From Desulfobacterales bacterium (GTDB taxonomy: Bacteria > Desulfobacterota > Desulfobacteria > Desulfobacterales > JAHEIW01): a DNA stretch of 64,000 nucleotides. Under the pieces are notes generated by a model that made no database searches, had not been told where the DNA came from, and saw only the letters and a list, made by a program, of their open reading frames with translations. This document shows positions 43,924-52,048 of the stretch, in pieces. The DNA lies in NCBI GenBank assembly GCA_030066985.1, contig JASJAN010000003.1, positions 1 to 64,000 on the forward strand, in the 5' to 3' direction. Within the stretch, counting starts at the first letter, position 1. Every line of letters starts with the position of its first letter. Both the position numbers and the translations under genes were made by a program.

Positions 43924-44919
43924 ATGAATACAAGAAGACAAAACATACGCGCCTTAGGCCTTTGTTCAGGCGGCCTGGACAGCACGCTGGCCGGTCTGTT
44001 GCTGCGCGAGCAGGGCATTGATGTTGAATGGATCTCCTTTGAAACACCTTTTTTTACGGCGGCCAAAGCCCGCAAGGCCTCCGAAAAAACCGGCATTCCT
44101 CTGACGGTCAAACCCATTTACCCGGTTTACATGAAGATGCTCAGGAATCCGCCGGCCGGATACGGCAAACAGATGAACCCGTGTATGGATTGCCACGCGC
44201 TCATGTTCAAACTGGCCGGGGAGATGATGGCGGCCAACAATTTCGATTTTCTGTTTAGTGGAGAAGTCCTGGGGCAGCGACCCATGTCCCAGACGAAATC
44301 GTCTCTGATGTATGTGGCCAAGCACTCCGGTTTCAAGGGATACATCCTGCGTCCCCTGAGCGCCAAGAAACTTCCGGAAACGATTCCTGAAAAGGAAGGC
44401 TGGGTTGACCGGGAGCAGCTGCTGGATATTGCCGGACGGGGTCGCAAACGGCAAATTGAGCTGGCCTCTAAATTCGGCCTCACAGATTACCCAGCTCCGG
44501 CCGGCGGCTGCCTGCTGACCGATGTCGGCTATTCCCGCCGGTTGAAGGACTTATTTGACCATCAGGACACATGCACCGAAGAAGAATTGCACCTTTTAAA
44601 ATACGGCCGCCATTTTCGTCTCAACCGAGACGCGAAACTGATTGTCGGGCGCACCGAAAAAGACAATGAAAACATATTAAAATATCACGATTCCAAAATG
44701 GATACGATTATTGATGTCAAGGATTACCCCAGCCCCATCGCATTGGTTCCGAACGGCGGATCAGATCAAGAGGTTTATCTGGCCAGCTCAATATGCGTCG
44801 GTTACAGCAAAGCATCCAACCTGACCCCCATCGAAGTGGTTGTCAAAAGCCCGGCGGGCAAACGGGTTATCGAAGTCATCGGTATCCCCACCTCGGACTT
44901 CAAAAAGCTGCTCATTTAG
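43924..44919 (+). CDS. ThiI-like PP-loop protein with NFACT-R_2 C-terminus
   Basis: 331 aa. N-terminal ATP-pyrophosphatase with PP-loop LCSGGLDSTLAGLLL (residues 13-27), a CxxC pair in NPCMDCHALMF, and SGEVLGQRPMSQTK, as in the thiouridine-forming ThiI/MnmA families. The C-terminal ~130 residues (LIVGRTEKDNENILKYH..) match the NFACT-R_2 (DUF814-like) domain often joined to this type. Lacks the THUMP domain of true ThiI, so it likely adenylates a tRNA or another sulfur acceptor, exact role unknown. Followed at its stop codon by a GGTTCAG word array. Confidence 0.8.
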   Translation: MNTRRQNIRALGLCSGGLDSTLAGLLLREQGIDVEWISFETPFFTAAKARKASEKTGIPLTVKPIYPVYMKMLRNPPAGYGKQMNPCMDCHALMFKLAGEMMAANNFDFLFSGEVLGQRPMSQTKSSLMYVAKHSGFKGYILRPLSAKKLPETIPEKEGWVDREQLLDIAGRGRKRQIELASKFGLTDYPAPAGGCLLTDVGYSRRLKDLFDHQDTCTEEELHLLKYGRHFRLNRDAKLIVGRTEKDNENILKYHDSKMDTIIDVKDYPSPIALVPNGGSDQEVYLASSICVGYSKASNLTPIEVVVKSPAGKRVIEVIGIPTSDFKKLLI

Positions 44920-45066
44920 GTTCAAAGGTTCAGGGTTCAGGGTTCAAAGGTTGTGAACGCTGGTTAATAGCTGCTTCTAACTTTCAACTTGCTATTGTTT
45001 TACGATCTCAGATCTTTGTCCTTTGTAAATCAAACTCTGAACCTATGAACGCAGAACCTTGAACCC
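44919..45066 (+). repeat. Inverted GGTTCAGG-type word arrays starting at a stop codon
   Basis: Left array 44919-44959 begins with the G of the ThiI-like gene's TAG stop: GGTTCAAA, GGTTCAGG, GTTCAGG, GTTCAAAGG words. Right array 45036-45066 has the complementary TCTGAACC, TATGAACG, AGAACCTTGAACCC. About 75 bp of spacer between them. Confidence 0.85.
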
Positions 45067-45120
45067 GCTAAATGTTACCTATAAAATTAAAAGACACTCA
45101 ATGCGTAATACCTCTCTTAC

Positions 45121-46140
45121 CTATAAACCTGCCCCCCTTACAGCTAACTGCCCACAGGCGGCTGAAATATCCTGTCCTTTACTGCGCCGGATCATGACCG
45201 TGTAGTTTTTATCGATTAGAATTTTTTGAAATCGCAGGATGGCATCTTCGGTTGGCCGTTGATAACCACATCCCGGGTGGGAATTGAACGGTATCAAGTT
45301 GATTTTGGATTTAATGGGCCGCAGTAGTTTGGCCAGACGATGGGCATCATCGGCGGCGTCGTTGACATCTTTTAAAAGGACATATTCAAAAGTGACGCGC
45401 CGGCCGCCGGGCAGCGGAAAGTGCCGGCAGGCTTCGAGTAATTTTTCAATAGGAAATTTTCGATTGATCGGCATCAAACGGCTGCGGGTTTGATTGTCGG
45501 CTGCATTGAGCGAGACCGCCAGATTCGCTCGGGTATCGCGGCCCAGATCGGCCAGCCGGGATGCCAGACCGGCCGTCGAGACGGTCACCCGACGCCCGGC
45601 AAAACCAAAACCAAAGCGCCCGTCGGTGATGATGTCGATGGCGGCGACCAGATTGCGGTAATTGGCCAATGGTTCGCCCATACCCATAAAAACCAGGTTG
45701 GTCAGCAATTTGGGATCTTTGAGGTCATGTTTAATGTCGCGAACCTGAGAAACAATTTCGGCCTTGCTTAAATTGCGCTGAAAACCCATTTGGGCGGTAA
45801 AGCAAAATTCACAATTTTGAGCACAGCCCACCTGACTCGAAATGCACAAGGTATAATGGTCGCGTTCCGGTATCAGGACACTTTCAACGCGTTTGCTGTC
45901 TTTAAGCTTAAACACATATTTGCGGGTGCCGTCATTGGATGTTGCGATGTGCTCAATAGTCAAGCGGTCGATGGTAAAATTATCCATCAAGCGGGCACGG
46001 AGATCCTGCGATAGGTCCGTCATGCGGTCAAATGAGTCTGTTTGGCGTGTGTAAACCCACTTCAGAATCTGATCGGCCCGGTAGGATTCAATGTGGCGAC
46101 TCGCCAGCCAACTGTTTAAGCGTTCTCTGGAAAGCTCCAT
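45121..46140 (-). CDS. rlmN: 23S rRNA/tRNA adenine-C2 methyltransferase (radical SAM)
   Basis: 339 aa from the ATG at 46140 (MELSRERLN); an upstream ATG at 46182 adds 14 residues. RlmN methylates A2503 of 23S rRNA and A37 of tRNA. Radical SAM cluster CAQNCEFC (Cx3Cx2C), SAM block VFMGMGEPLANY, and the two mechanistic cysteines: one in YTLCISSQVG and one in SAACGQL near the C-terminus. Full length. On the opposite strand from ffh, with a short-word repeat in between. Confidence 0.95.
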   Translation of the reverse strand: MELSRERLNSWLASRHIESYRADQILKWVYTRQTDSFDRMTDLSQDLRARLMDNFTIDRLTIEHIATSNDGTRKYVFKLKDSKRVESVLIPERDHYTLCISSQVGCAQNCEFCFTAQMGFQRNLSKAEIVSQVRDIKHDLKDPKLLTNLVFMGMGEPLANYRNLVAAIDIITDGRFGFGFAGRRVTVSTAGLASRLADLGRDTRANLAVSLNAADNQTRSRLMPINRKFPIEKLLEACRHFPLPGGRRVTFEYVLLKDVNDAADDAHRLAKLLRPIKSKINLIPFNSHPGCGYQRPTEDAILRFQKILIDKNYTVMIRRSKGQDISAACGQLAVRGAGL

Positions 46141-46235
46141 AATATTTATTTTTTTACCGAGAGTTTTCATTTTTGGTGACACACCGCATTTGTAATCTGA
46201 AATTGCAATTATGCCTCTGACATATAAGATACATT

Positions 46236-46322
46236 ACCACGAAGAGTGCGAAGTTAAAGAAGAGTCTAAAAGTCGTAAATCGAATAATTTTTCTTTGTGA
46301 CCTTCGTGATCTTCGTGGTTTT
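46236..46322. repeat. Inverted TTCGTGG-type words
   Basis: Left ACCACGAAGAGTGCGAAGTT (46235-46254) and right TTTGTGACC, TTCGTGATC, TTCGTGGTTTT (46293-46322) are complementary, between divergent rlmN and ffh. Same word family at 61487-61600. Confidence 0.8.
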
Positions 46323-46410
46323 ATATGCTTTTGGTGGCAATTAATTTTCTTGACATATCATTGTTGTGATTGTATTTTCAAGAATTTATGGATTCAATCG
46401 GGTAAAAACC

Positions 46411-47742
46411 ATGCTCGACAGCTTAAGTGACAGATTAAATTCAATTTTCCGCAAGCTCAAAGGCCATGGCAAGCTGACGGAAAAAAATATAGAGGAAGGG
46501 CTGAAAGAAGTCCGCATGGCCCTTTTGGAAGCCGACGTCCATTATCGGGTTGTCAAAGGCTTTATCGCTGATATCAAAGAGCGGGCGATGGGTCAGGAGG
46601 TCCTGGAAAGCCTGACACCCGGCCAGCAGGTTATCAAAATTGTCAATCAAAATCTGACAGAATTGATGGGCGGGCGCAACGAGCAGCTTAATCTTTCGGG
46701 CAGAACGCCGGTTGCCATCATGCTGGTTGGCCTTCAGGGCTCCGGCAAAACGACGACGGCTGGCAAACTATCTGTATTTTTGAGGAAAAAAGGACGCAAA
46801 CCGTACCTGGTCCCGGCAGATGTTTACCGCCCGGCTGCCATCGAACAGCTGCAAAAGCTTGGTAACCAGCTGGATGTGCCGGTTTTCCCGTCGAGCACGG
46901 ATCAAACGCCGGTTCAAATCTGTCAGGAGGCGCTCAGCGGTGCGCAGCAGCAAGGATGCGATACGCTGTTGCTGGATACCGCCGGGCGTCTGCACATCGA
47001 TGAAGCCCTTATGGCGGAACTAGCGGATATCAAAACTGCCGTTAATCCGTCTGATATTTTGCTGGTGGCCGATGCCATGACCGGTCAAGATGCGGTCAAT
47101 ATTGCCAAGGCATTCAATGAGACCCTGGATATCGGTGGTGTCGTTCTGACCAAGATGGATGGCGATGCCCGCGGCGGCGCGGCCCTATCCATTAAGTCCA
47201 TAACCGACAAGCCGATCAAGTTCATCGGCGTCGGTGAAAAACTAAGCGATCTGGAAGCATTTCATCCGGATCGGATGGCGTCCAGTATTCTGGGCATGGG
47301 TGATGTCCTTACCCTGATAGAAAAAGCACAGGATGTCGTCGATCAAAAGAAAGCGGAAGCACTTGAAAAAAAGCTAAGAAAAAGCCAGTTTACGTTAGAG
47401 GACTTCCGCGACCAGATGGTGCAGATTCGAAAGATGGGCTCTTTTAACGATCTGTTAAAAATGATCCCGGGAATGGGGCAGATGAAACAATTGAAAAATC
47501 TGCAGGTGGATGAAAAAGAATTTGTTAGAATTGAAGCCATTATTAATTCCATGACCGCTCAGGAAAGGCAAAATCATCAAATAATCAACGGCAGCCGGCG
47601 TAAGCGCATTGCCAATGGGAGCGGCACCCGGGTTCAAGACGTAAACAAGCTTTTAAAAAATTATACGCAGATGTTAAAAATGTTAAAAAAATTAAACCAG
47701 GGTGGCATGCGCGGTATGGGCCGCGGAGTGCTGCCATTTTGA
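46411..47742 (+). CDS. ffh: Signal recognition particle protein Ffh
   Basis: 443 aa from the ATG at 46411 ([13 protein letters not shown]), preferred over an upstream ATG at 46366 because the family begins here. SRP54 GTPase directing membrane proteins to the translocon. N domain 1-90, G domain with [34 protein letters not shown], and the methionine-rich M domain ([10 protein letters not shown] to [16 protein letters not shown]). Followed 13 bp later by rpsP: start of a translation/RNA-modification operon. Confidence 0.95.
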   Translation: MLDSLSDRLNSIFRKLKGHGKLTEKNIEEGLKEVRMALLEADVHYRVVKGFIADIKERAMGQEVLESLTPGQQVIKIVNQNLTELMGGRNEQLNLSGRTPVAIMLVGLQGSGKTTTAGKLSVFLRKKGRKPYLVPADVYRPAAIEQLQKLGNQLDVPVFPSSTDQTPVQICQEALSGAQQQGCDTLLLDTAGRLHIDEALMAELADIKTAVNPSDILLVADAMTGQDAVNIAKAFNETLDIGGVVLTKMDGDARGGAALSIKSITDKPIKFIGVGEKLSDLEAFHPDRMASSILGMGDVLTLIEKAQDVVDQKKAEALEKKLRKSQFTLEDFRDQMVQIRKMGSFNDLLKMIPGMGQMKQLKNLQVDEKEFVRIEAIINSMTAQERQNHQIINGSRRKRIANGSGTRVQDVNKLLKNYTQMLKMLKKLNQGGMRGMGRGVLPF

Positions 47743-47755
47743 AGGAGATACATTA

Positions 47756-48010
47756 ATGGGTGTTAGAATTAGACTGGCAAGACACGGGGCCAAGAAAAAG
47801 CCGTTTTATCGAATCGTCGCTGCTGACGGTGAAAGCCCCAGAGACGGAAAATTCCTCGAAAAATTAGGTACATATAACCCCTTAAAAGATCCGGCAGAGA
47901 TCACCTTAAATCAGGATCGTATCAATTACTGGATCGAGAAAGGTGCCATTCCGTCAGACACGGTAAGAAGCTTATTCAAAAAAGAAGGCATTTTCGCCGA
48001 TAAAGCATAG
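47756..48010 (+). CDS. rpsP: 30S ribosomal protein S16
   Basis: 84 aa from the ATG at 47756, which has GAAGGAG upstream; the frame opens earlier without support. [21 protein letters not shown] at the start and GTYNPL are the S16 signature. Assembly protein of the small ribosomal subunit. Same operon as ffh, khpA, rimM and trmD, the usual order. Confidence 0.97.
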   Translation: MGVRIRLARHGAKKKPFYRIVAADGESPRDGKFLEKLGTYNPLKDPAEITLNQDRINYWIEKGAIPSDTVRSLFKKEGIFADKA

Positions 48011-48090
48011 TGCTAACATTAAGCGGTTAGCTCTATATTTAGTCGTTCATCCCCCCTGTTACTCAACCGGTACACAAAGGAGATGGCGCT

Positions 48091-48321
48091 ATGAAAGACC
48101 TGATCAGCTATATCGCTCAAGCACTAGTGGATCGCCCGGAAGATGTCAGTGTAACTGAGGTTGAGGGAAATCAGACATCGGTCCTTGAACTTAAAGTGGC
48201 CAAAGAGGATTTGGGCAAAGTTATTGGCAAACAAGGCAGAACAGCTCAGGCCATGCGAACGATACTCAGCGCCGCATCTGCCAAATTAAAAAAGCGCACT
48301 GTGCTGGAAATTATTGAATAA
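48091..48321 (+). CDS. khpA: KH-domain RNA-binding protein
   Basis: 76 aa. Single KH domain with the GxxG loop in [19 protein letters not shown] chaperone-like partner, commonly encoded between rpsP and rimM. AAAGGAG ribosome site. The stop codon lies inside the start region of rimM. Confidence 0.95.
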   Translation: MKDLISYIAQALVDRPEDVSVTEVEGNQTSVLELKVAKEDLGKVIGKQGRTAQAMRTILSAASAKLKKRTVLEIIE

Positions 48322-48844
48322 ACCGGAACCCATAAAAGAACGCGTCATCATTGGAAAGATTGTGGGGGTCCACGGCATTAAAGGCATCCTCAAGATTCAT
48401 TCATATGCCGAATCGCTGGAAATTTTCGCGCCGGACACCATCATAACGGTCAGCACCCCCGACGGCAGCCAGAAAGGTTACGACATCGACTGGATCAAGC
48501 CACATTCCCGGGGAGCGCTTCTGGCATTGAAAAACGTCAACCACCGTGATCAGGCAAAAACATTGGTCGGCGCCGATCTGCAGATCGAAAAGGCGGCGCT
48601 TCCAGAATTAGAGACAGGTGTTTATTACTGGTATGAGTTAATCGGTCTAAAGGTTCTTACAACCGACGATCGCTACCTCGGGCGCCTTGAATCGATCATC
48701 GAAACCGGCGCCAATGATGTCTATGTTGTTAAGAATGACGAGCGCGAGGTCTTGATTCCGGCGCTTGAATCGGTTGTGCAGACCATCGATATTGAATCCA
48801 ATTTAATGCGGGTTGACCTGCCCGATGGTCTGGAAGAAGATTAG
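48314..48844 (+). CDS. rimM: Ribosome maturation factor RimM
   Basis: 176 aa with a TTG start at 48314 overlapping the khpA stop by 8 bp, so translation is probably coupled. RimM assists 30S head assembly with S19. N-terminal domain [20 protein letters not shown]-terminal PRC barrel ([38 protein letters not shown]). Standard length. Confidence 0.93.
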   Translation: MNKPEPIKERVIIGKIVGVHGIKGILKIHSYAESLEIFAPDTIITVSTPDGSQKGYDIDWIKPHSRGALLALKNVNHRDQAKTLVGADLQIEKAALPELETGVYYWYELIGLKVLTTDDRYLGRLESIIETGANDVYVVKNDEREVLIPALESVVQTIDIESNLMRVDLPDGLEED

Positions 48845-48864
48845 CTGAATTTGATCTTTAAAAT

Positions 48865-49650
48865 ATGAGATATATCGTATTAACCATCTTTCCGGATATG
48901 TTTGCTCCTTTTTGGGAGCACGGGATTATTAGAAAAGCCATAGAAGAAAAAAACATTTTTGCCTCTACCCTGAACATCAGGGATTTTGCCGAAGACAAGC
49001 ACCAGGTAACTGACGATCGACCTTATGGTGGCGGCAGCGGGATGGTCATGAAGCCTGAACCTTTGGCCGCAGCTATCCGGGCTGCCGAACAAAAAGCGCC
49101 GAACGCCCGAAAAATTCTGCTATCACCACAGGGACGTGTTTTCAATCAAAAAATCGCACACAAACTGGCCGCGTCAAAGGAGCTTATTTTCGTGTGCGGG
49201 CGCTATGAAGGCGTTGATGACCGCATCGATCACAACCTGATTGACGATGAAATTTCTATCGGAGACTATGTCTTGACTGGCGGCGAACTGGCCGCCATGG
49301 TTGTCATCGATGCCGTCACGCGGCAGATCCCCGGCACGCTGGGGGGTGAAGATGCTGCCCAAAAAGACTCTTTCGCAGATGGGTTGCTCGAACACGCCCA
49401 CTTTACGCGCCCGCAGGTCTTTGAAGGCAAAGCCGTACCGGATACGCTGTTATCCGGACATCATAAAGAGATTGAAAATTGGCGGCTGGAATCAGCGCTG
49501 ATGCGAACGTTAATCAGGCGCATCGATCTTTTGCAAAAAAAAGAATTATGCGCCAGGGAGATCGAAATATTAGAAAAGTGGTCCCGGAATATCCAAAACA
49601 TTTTAAGTTGGCACCACAAGGATCATTTAAAAAAAGAATCGGACACCTGA
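48865..49650 (+). CDS. trmD: tRNA (guanine37-N1)-methyltransferase
   Basis: 261 aa SPOUT enzyme making m1G37. N-terminal FPDMFAPFWEHGIIRKA, PYGGGSGMVMKPEP, the trefoil-knot SAM site with CGRYEGVDDR and GDYVLTGGELAAMVVIDA, and a C-terminal helical domain. Follows rimM by 20 bp. No clear ribosome site before ATG. Confidence 0.96.
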   Translation: MRYIVLTIFPDMFAPFWEHGIIRKAIEEKNIFASTLNIRDFAEDKHQVTDDRPYGGGSGMVMKPEPLAAAIRAAEQKAPNARKILLSPQGRVFNQKIAHKLAASKELIFVCGRYEGVDDRIDHNLIDDEISIGDYVLTGGELAAMVVIDAVTRQIPGTLGGEDAAQKDSFADGLLEHAHFTRPQVFEGKAVPDTLLSGHHKEIENWRLESALMRTLIRRIDLLQKKELCAREIEILEKWSRNIQNILSWHHKDHLKKESDT

Positions 49651-49708
49651 TTTTCAAATGATGTCCAGGTGACCAAAAACATAATATTTTAACCCTTCAA
49701 TTTATTGG

Positions 49709-49773
49709 AGGTTAGCCCGATAGTTATTGGATAGGAAACCGGCTAAACGGGCTAACGGGTAAACGGGCAAACC
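49709..49773. repeat. ACGGGCT-type word array against the next start codon
   Basis: A short left word (GGTTAGCCC, 49709-49718) and right array AACCGGCTAAACGGGCTAAC, GGGTAAACGGGCAAACC (49737-49773), ending 3 bp before the ATG of the SPOUT methyltransferase gene. It occupies the place where a ribosome site should be. Confidence 0.75.
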
Positions 49774-49776
49774 GAT

Positions 49777-50334
49777 ATGCCCAATCTTTATGTTGCATTG
49801 ATGCATTACCCGGTGGTCAATAAAAACGGCGAAACAATAGCATCCGCCTTGACCAATCTGGATTTGCACGATATATCGAGGGCCACCAAAACATATGGCT
49901 TGAAGGCATTTTTTGTCGTAACGCCCCTTGAGGACCAAAAAGATCTGGTGGAAAAAATCATTTCTCATTGGACTGAAGGCATTGGGGCGCAATATAATCC
50001 CAAGAGGCGCAGCGCTCTGGAGATGATCCGGGTCAATGACGCATACGCGGATGTGGTCGACCAGATAACCGCTTCAGAGGGCGTGCATCCAATAACGATT
50101 GCAACCTGCGCGCGAAGGTACCCGGCGAGCATCAGTTATAAAAAATGCCGTAGTATGTTGAAAAACGGTAAACCACATGTGCTGGTATTGGGCACCGCCT
50201 GGGGGTTGAGCGAAGATTTTATATTAACAGCCGATTATGTGCTCGAACCGATCGTAGGGAAAACAGACTACAACCATCTTTCGGTGCGTTCTGCGGCGGC
50301 GATTATATTTGACCGGCTATTGGTTCAACAGTAA
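49777..50334 (+). CDS. SPOUT-type RNA methyltransferase (TM1570 family)
   Basis: 185 aa, the family found between trmD and rplS in Desulfobacterota and related bacteria (Methyltrn_RNA_4 type). Seen: YVALMHYPVVNKNGE at the start, LHDISRATKTYGLKAFFVV, GIGAQYNPKRRSAL and LGTAWGLSEDF with the C-terminal knot NHLSVRSAAAIIFDRL. Target RNA unknown. The ATG has no ribosome site because a repeat array lies directly upstream. Confidence 0.87.
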   Translation: MPNLYVALMHYPVVNKNGETIASALTNLDLHDISRATKTYGLKAFFVVTPLEDQKDLVEKIISHWTEGIGAQYNPKRRSALEMIRVNDAYADVVDQITASEGVHPITIATCARRYPASISYKKCRSMLKNGKPHVLVLGTAWGLSEDFILTADYVLEPIVGKTDYNHLSVRSAAAIIFDRLLVQQ

Positions 50335-50382
50335 GGACTAAATTAAGCACTAAATTGATATTTTGATTTTTTTGGAGGAATG

Positions 50383-50730
50383 ATGGAAAAGATTGAACAG
50401 TTGGAAAAAGAGCAAATGCGACTTGACCACCCTGCGTTTGGACCGGGCGATAATGTCAAAGTCCACGTAAAAATAAAAGAAGGTGAAAAAGAACGTATAC
50501 AGGTATTTCAGGGCGTGGTTATCGGCAAACGCAAGGGTAGCACGAATGCAACATTTACGGTTCGCAAAGTTTCCTACGGAGTCGGCGTAGAAAGAATTTT
50601 TCCGCTGCACTCGCCTGCCATCGATAAAATTGAAGTGGTCACCCGGGGCCGGGTCAGGCGTGCCAAAATTTATTATCTGCGCAAACTCAGAGGCAAAGCC
50701 GCCAGGATCAAAGAGCGCCGTTTAAATTAG
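50383..50730 (+). CDS. rplS: 50S ribosomal protein L19
   Basis: 115 aa from the second of two adjacent ATGs (50383), which has better spacing from GGAGG than the first (50380). [29 protein letters not shown] and [25 protein letters not shown] are L19 hallmarks. Contacts the 30S subunit interface. Followed by a TCAGAGG-type word array and rnhB. Confidence 0.96.
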   Translation: MEKIEQLEKEQMRLDHPAFGPGDNVKVHVKIKEGEKERIQVFQGVVIGKRKGSTNATFTVRKVSYGVGVERIFPLHSPAIDKIEVVTRGRVRRAKIYYLRKLRGKAARIKERRLN

Positions 50731-50734
50731 ATGC

Positions 50735-50826
50735 AGAGGTCAGAGGTCAGAAGACAGAAAAAATATATGCATCTCTGTCTTCATCCAATCGTCCACTGTT
50801 TTCTGTCATCTGACTTCTGATTCCTG
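50735..50826. repeat. Inverted TCAGAAGTCAGA-type word arrays
   Basis: Left GAGGTCAGAGGTCAGAAGAC (50735-50754) then AGAAAA; right TTTTCTGTCATCTGACTTCTG ATTCCTGA (50798-50826). Complementary arms between rplS and rnhB. Confidence 0.85.
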
Positions 50827-50836
50827 ATGTGAAATT

Positions 50837-51439
50837 ATGGATTTGTGGTTTTTCGAAAAAAAAGCCACTGAAAAAGGATTCAAAACGGTTGCCGGTATTG
50901 ACGAGGCCGGTCGGGGTCCCCTGGCCGGTCCCGTTGTTTCTGCAGCAGTGATTCTGCCGCCGAACTTTTCGATCGTCGATGTTACGGATTCGAAAAAATT
51001 GTCAGCCAAAAAAAGGGCCCTTTTGTATGATGGGATCTATGAGCAGGCAATTTCAGTGGGTATTGGCATCGTCGATGCGGTTGAGATCGATCGCATCAAT
51101 ATCCTGCAGGCGTCGTTGTTGGCGATGTCCATGGCAACCCTCAATCTAACCCCCCAGCCCGATTGTCTTCTGATCGACGGTCCATTCAGAATTTCATCTC
51201 ATCTTTCTCAAAAGCCGATTGCCAAGGGCGATACCCTCAGCGTATCGATTGCCGCAGCCTCGATTGTGGCCAAAGTCACTCGAGATCGCCTGATGGAAAA
51301 GTATCACGAATACTATCCACAATTTGAATTTTATAAGCACAAAGGCTACCCCACCCTGGCGCACAAAGAGGCCATCCGCGAATTTGGATATTGTCCGATT
51401 CATCGGAAGACCTTTAGGGGCGTCAAAGAATACTCGTGA
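50837..51439 (+). CDS. rnhB: Ribonuclease HII
   Basis: 200 aa; cuts RNA in RNA-DNA hybrids and removes misincorporated ribonucleotides. GIDEAGRGPLAGPVV carries the first Asp-Glu pair, LLIDGPFRI the next Asp, and TRDRLMEKYHEYYP the last. Usual length. A stop-anchored hairpin element starts on its TGA. Confidence 0.95.
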   Translation: MDLWFFEKKATEKGFKTVAGIDEAGRGPLAGPVVSAAVILPPNFSIVDVTDSKKLSAKKRALLYDGIYEQAISVGIGIVDAVEIDRINILQASLLAMSMATLNLTPQPDCLLIDGPFRISSHLSQKPIAKGDTLSVSIAAASIVAKVTRDRLMEKYHEYYPQFEFYKHKGYPTLAHKEAIREFGYCPIHRKTFRGVKEYS

Positions 51440-51582
51440 ATTGCTTAAAAATACCCATCTATTAGCCGAGGGTGGTGTTGCTCGTCGCCGAAAGCGGCTG
51501 ACGTACTATATGTACGCGGCGCCGTTTTCGCCTCCTCGCGCCTAACCCTCGACTAATATCTACGCATTTTAAAGCAATTCAC
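51436..51582 (+). repeat. Stop-anchored long hairpin, element 5 (after rnhB)
   Basis: About 147 bp. Left arm GTGAATTGCTTAAAAAT overlaps the rnhB TGA and pairs with GCATTTTAAAGCAATTCAC at the far end; CATCTATTAGCCGAGGG pairs with CCCTCGACTAATATC; inner stem CGAAAGCGGCTGACGTAC with GTACGCGGCGCCGTTTTCG. Same layout as elements 1-4 but a much changed core. Confidence 0.85.
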
Positions 51583-51676
51583 ACCTTATTTATTATTTAT
51601 TTCTATTGATGAATTCTAAAATAGGAGTGTACACTGAGCTATCTAAAATATAAAAAAAATGCCCTGAGATCTGAAA

Positions 51677-52048
51677 ATGAAAAATTGGCGGCAAAAATTT
51701 GGCGAACAGGGTGAGGCGCTTGCGGTTCGGCATTTGAAAAAAGCGGGCTATAAAATTATCGAAACCAATTATCGCACCCGCCTGGGCGAAATAGATATCA
51801 TCGCCAAAGAAAAAGATACCCTTGTTTTCGTGGAGGTCAAATCCAGGACTTCGGTACAGTTCGGAAGTCCTAAATGGGCGGTAACCCCTAAAAAACAAAA
51901 GAAAATATCAATGGTGGCCCTCTATTACCTTAAAGCCACCAATCAAAGCTCAGCCCGGGCCCGATTTGATGTGGTTTCCGTGATATCCAATCAGGACACA
52001 CCACGGGTCGACATTATTAAGAATGCCTTTGATTTAGCTTATGAGTGA
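51677..52048 (+). CDS. YraN/UPF0102 nuclease-like protein
   Basis: 123 aa. GEQGEALAVRHLKKAGYKIIE then LGEIDIIAKEKDTLVFVEVKSR, the PD-(D/E)xK-type nuclease core of UPF0102 proteins, generally encoded next to rnhB. Possible role in DNA repair or transformation, not established. Overlaps the rsmI start by 8 bp. Confidence 0.92.
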   Translation: MKNWRQKFGEQGEALAVRHLKKAGYKIIETNYRTRLGEIDIIAKEKDTLVFVEVKSRTSVQFGSPKWAVTPKKQKKISMVALYYLKATNQSSARARFDVVSVISNQDTPRVDIIKNAFDLAYE

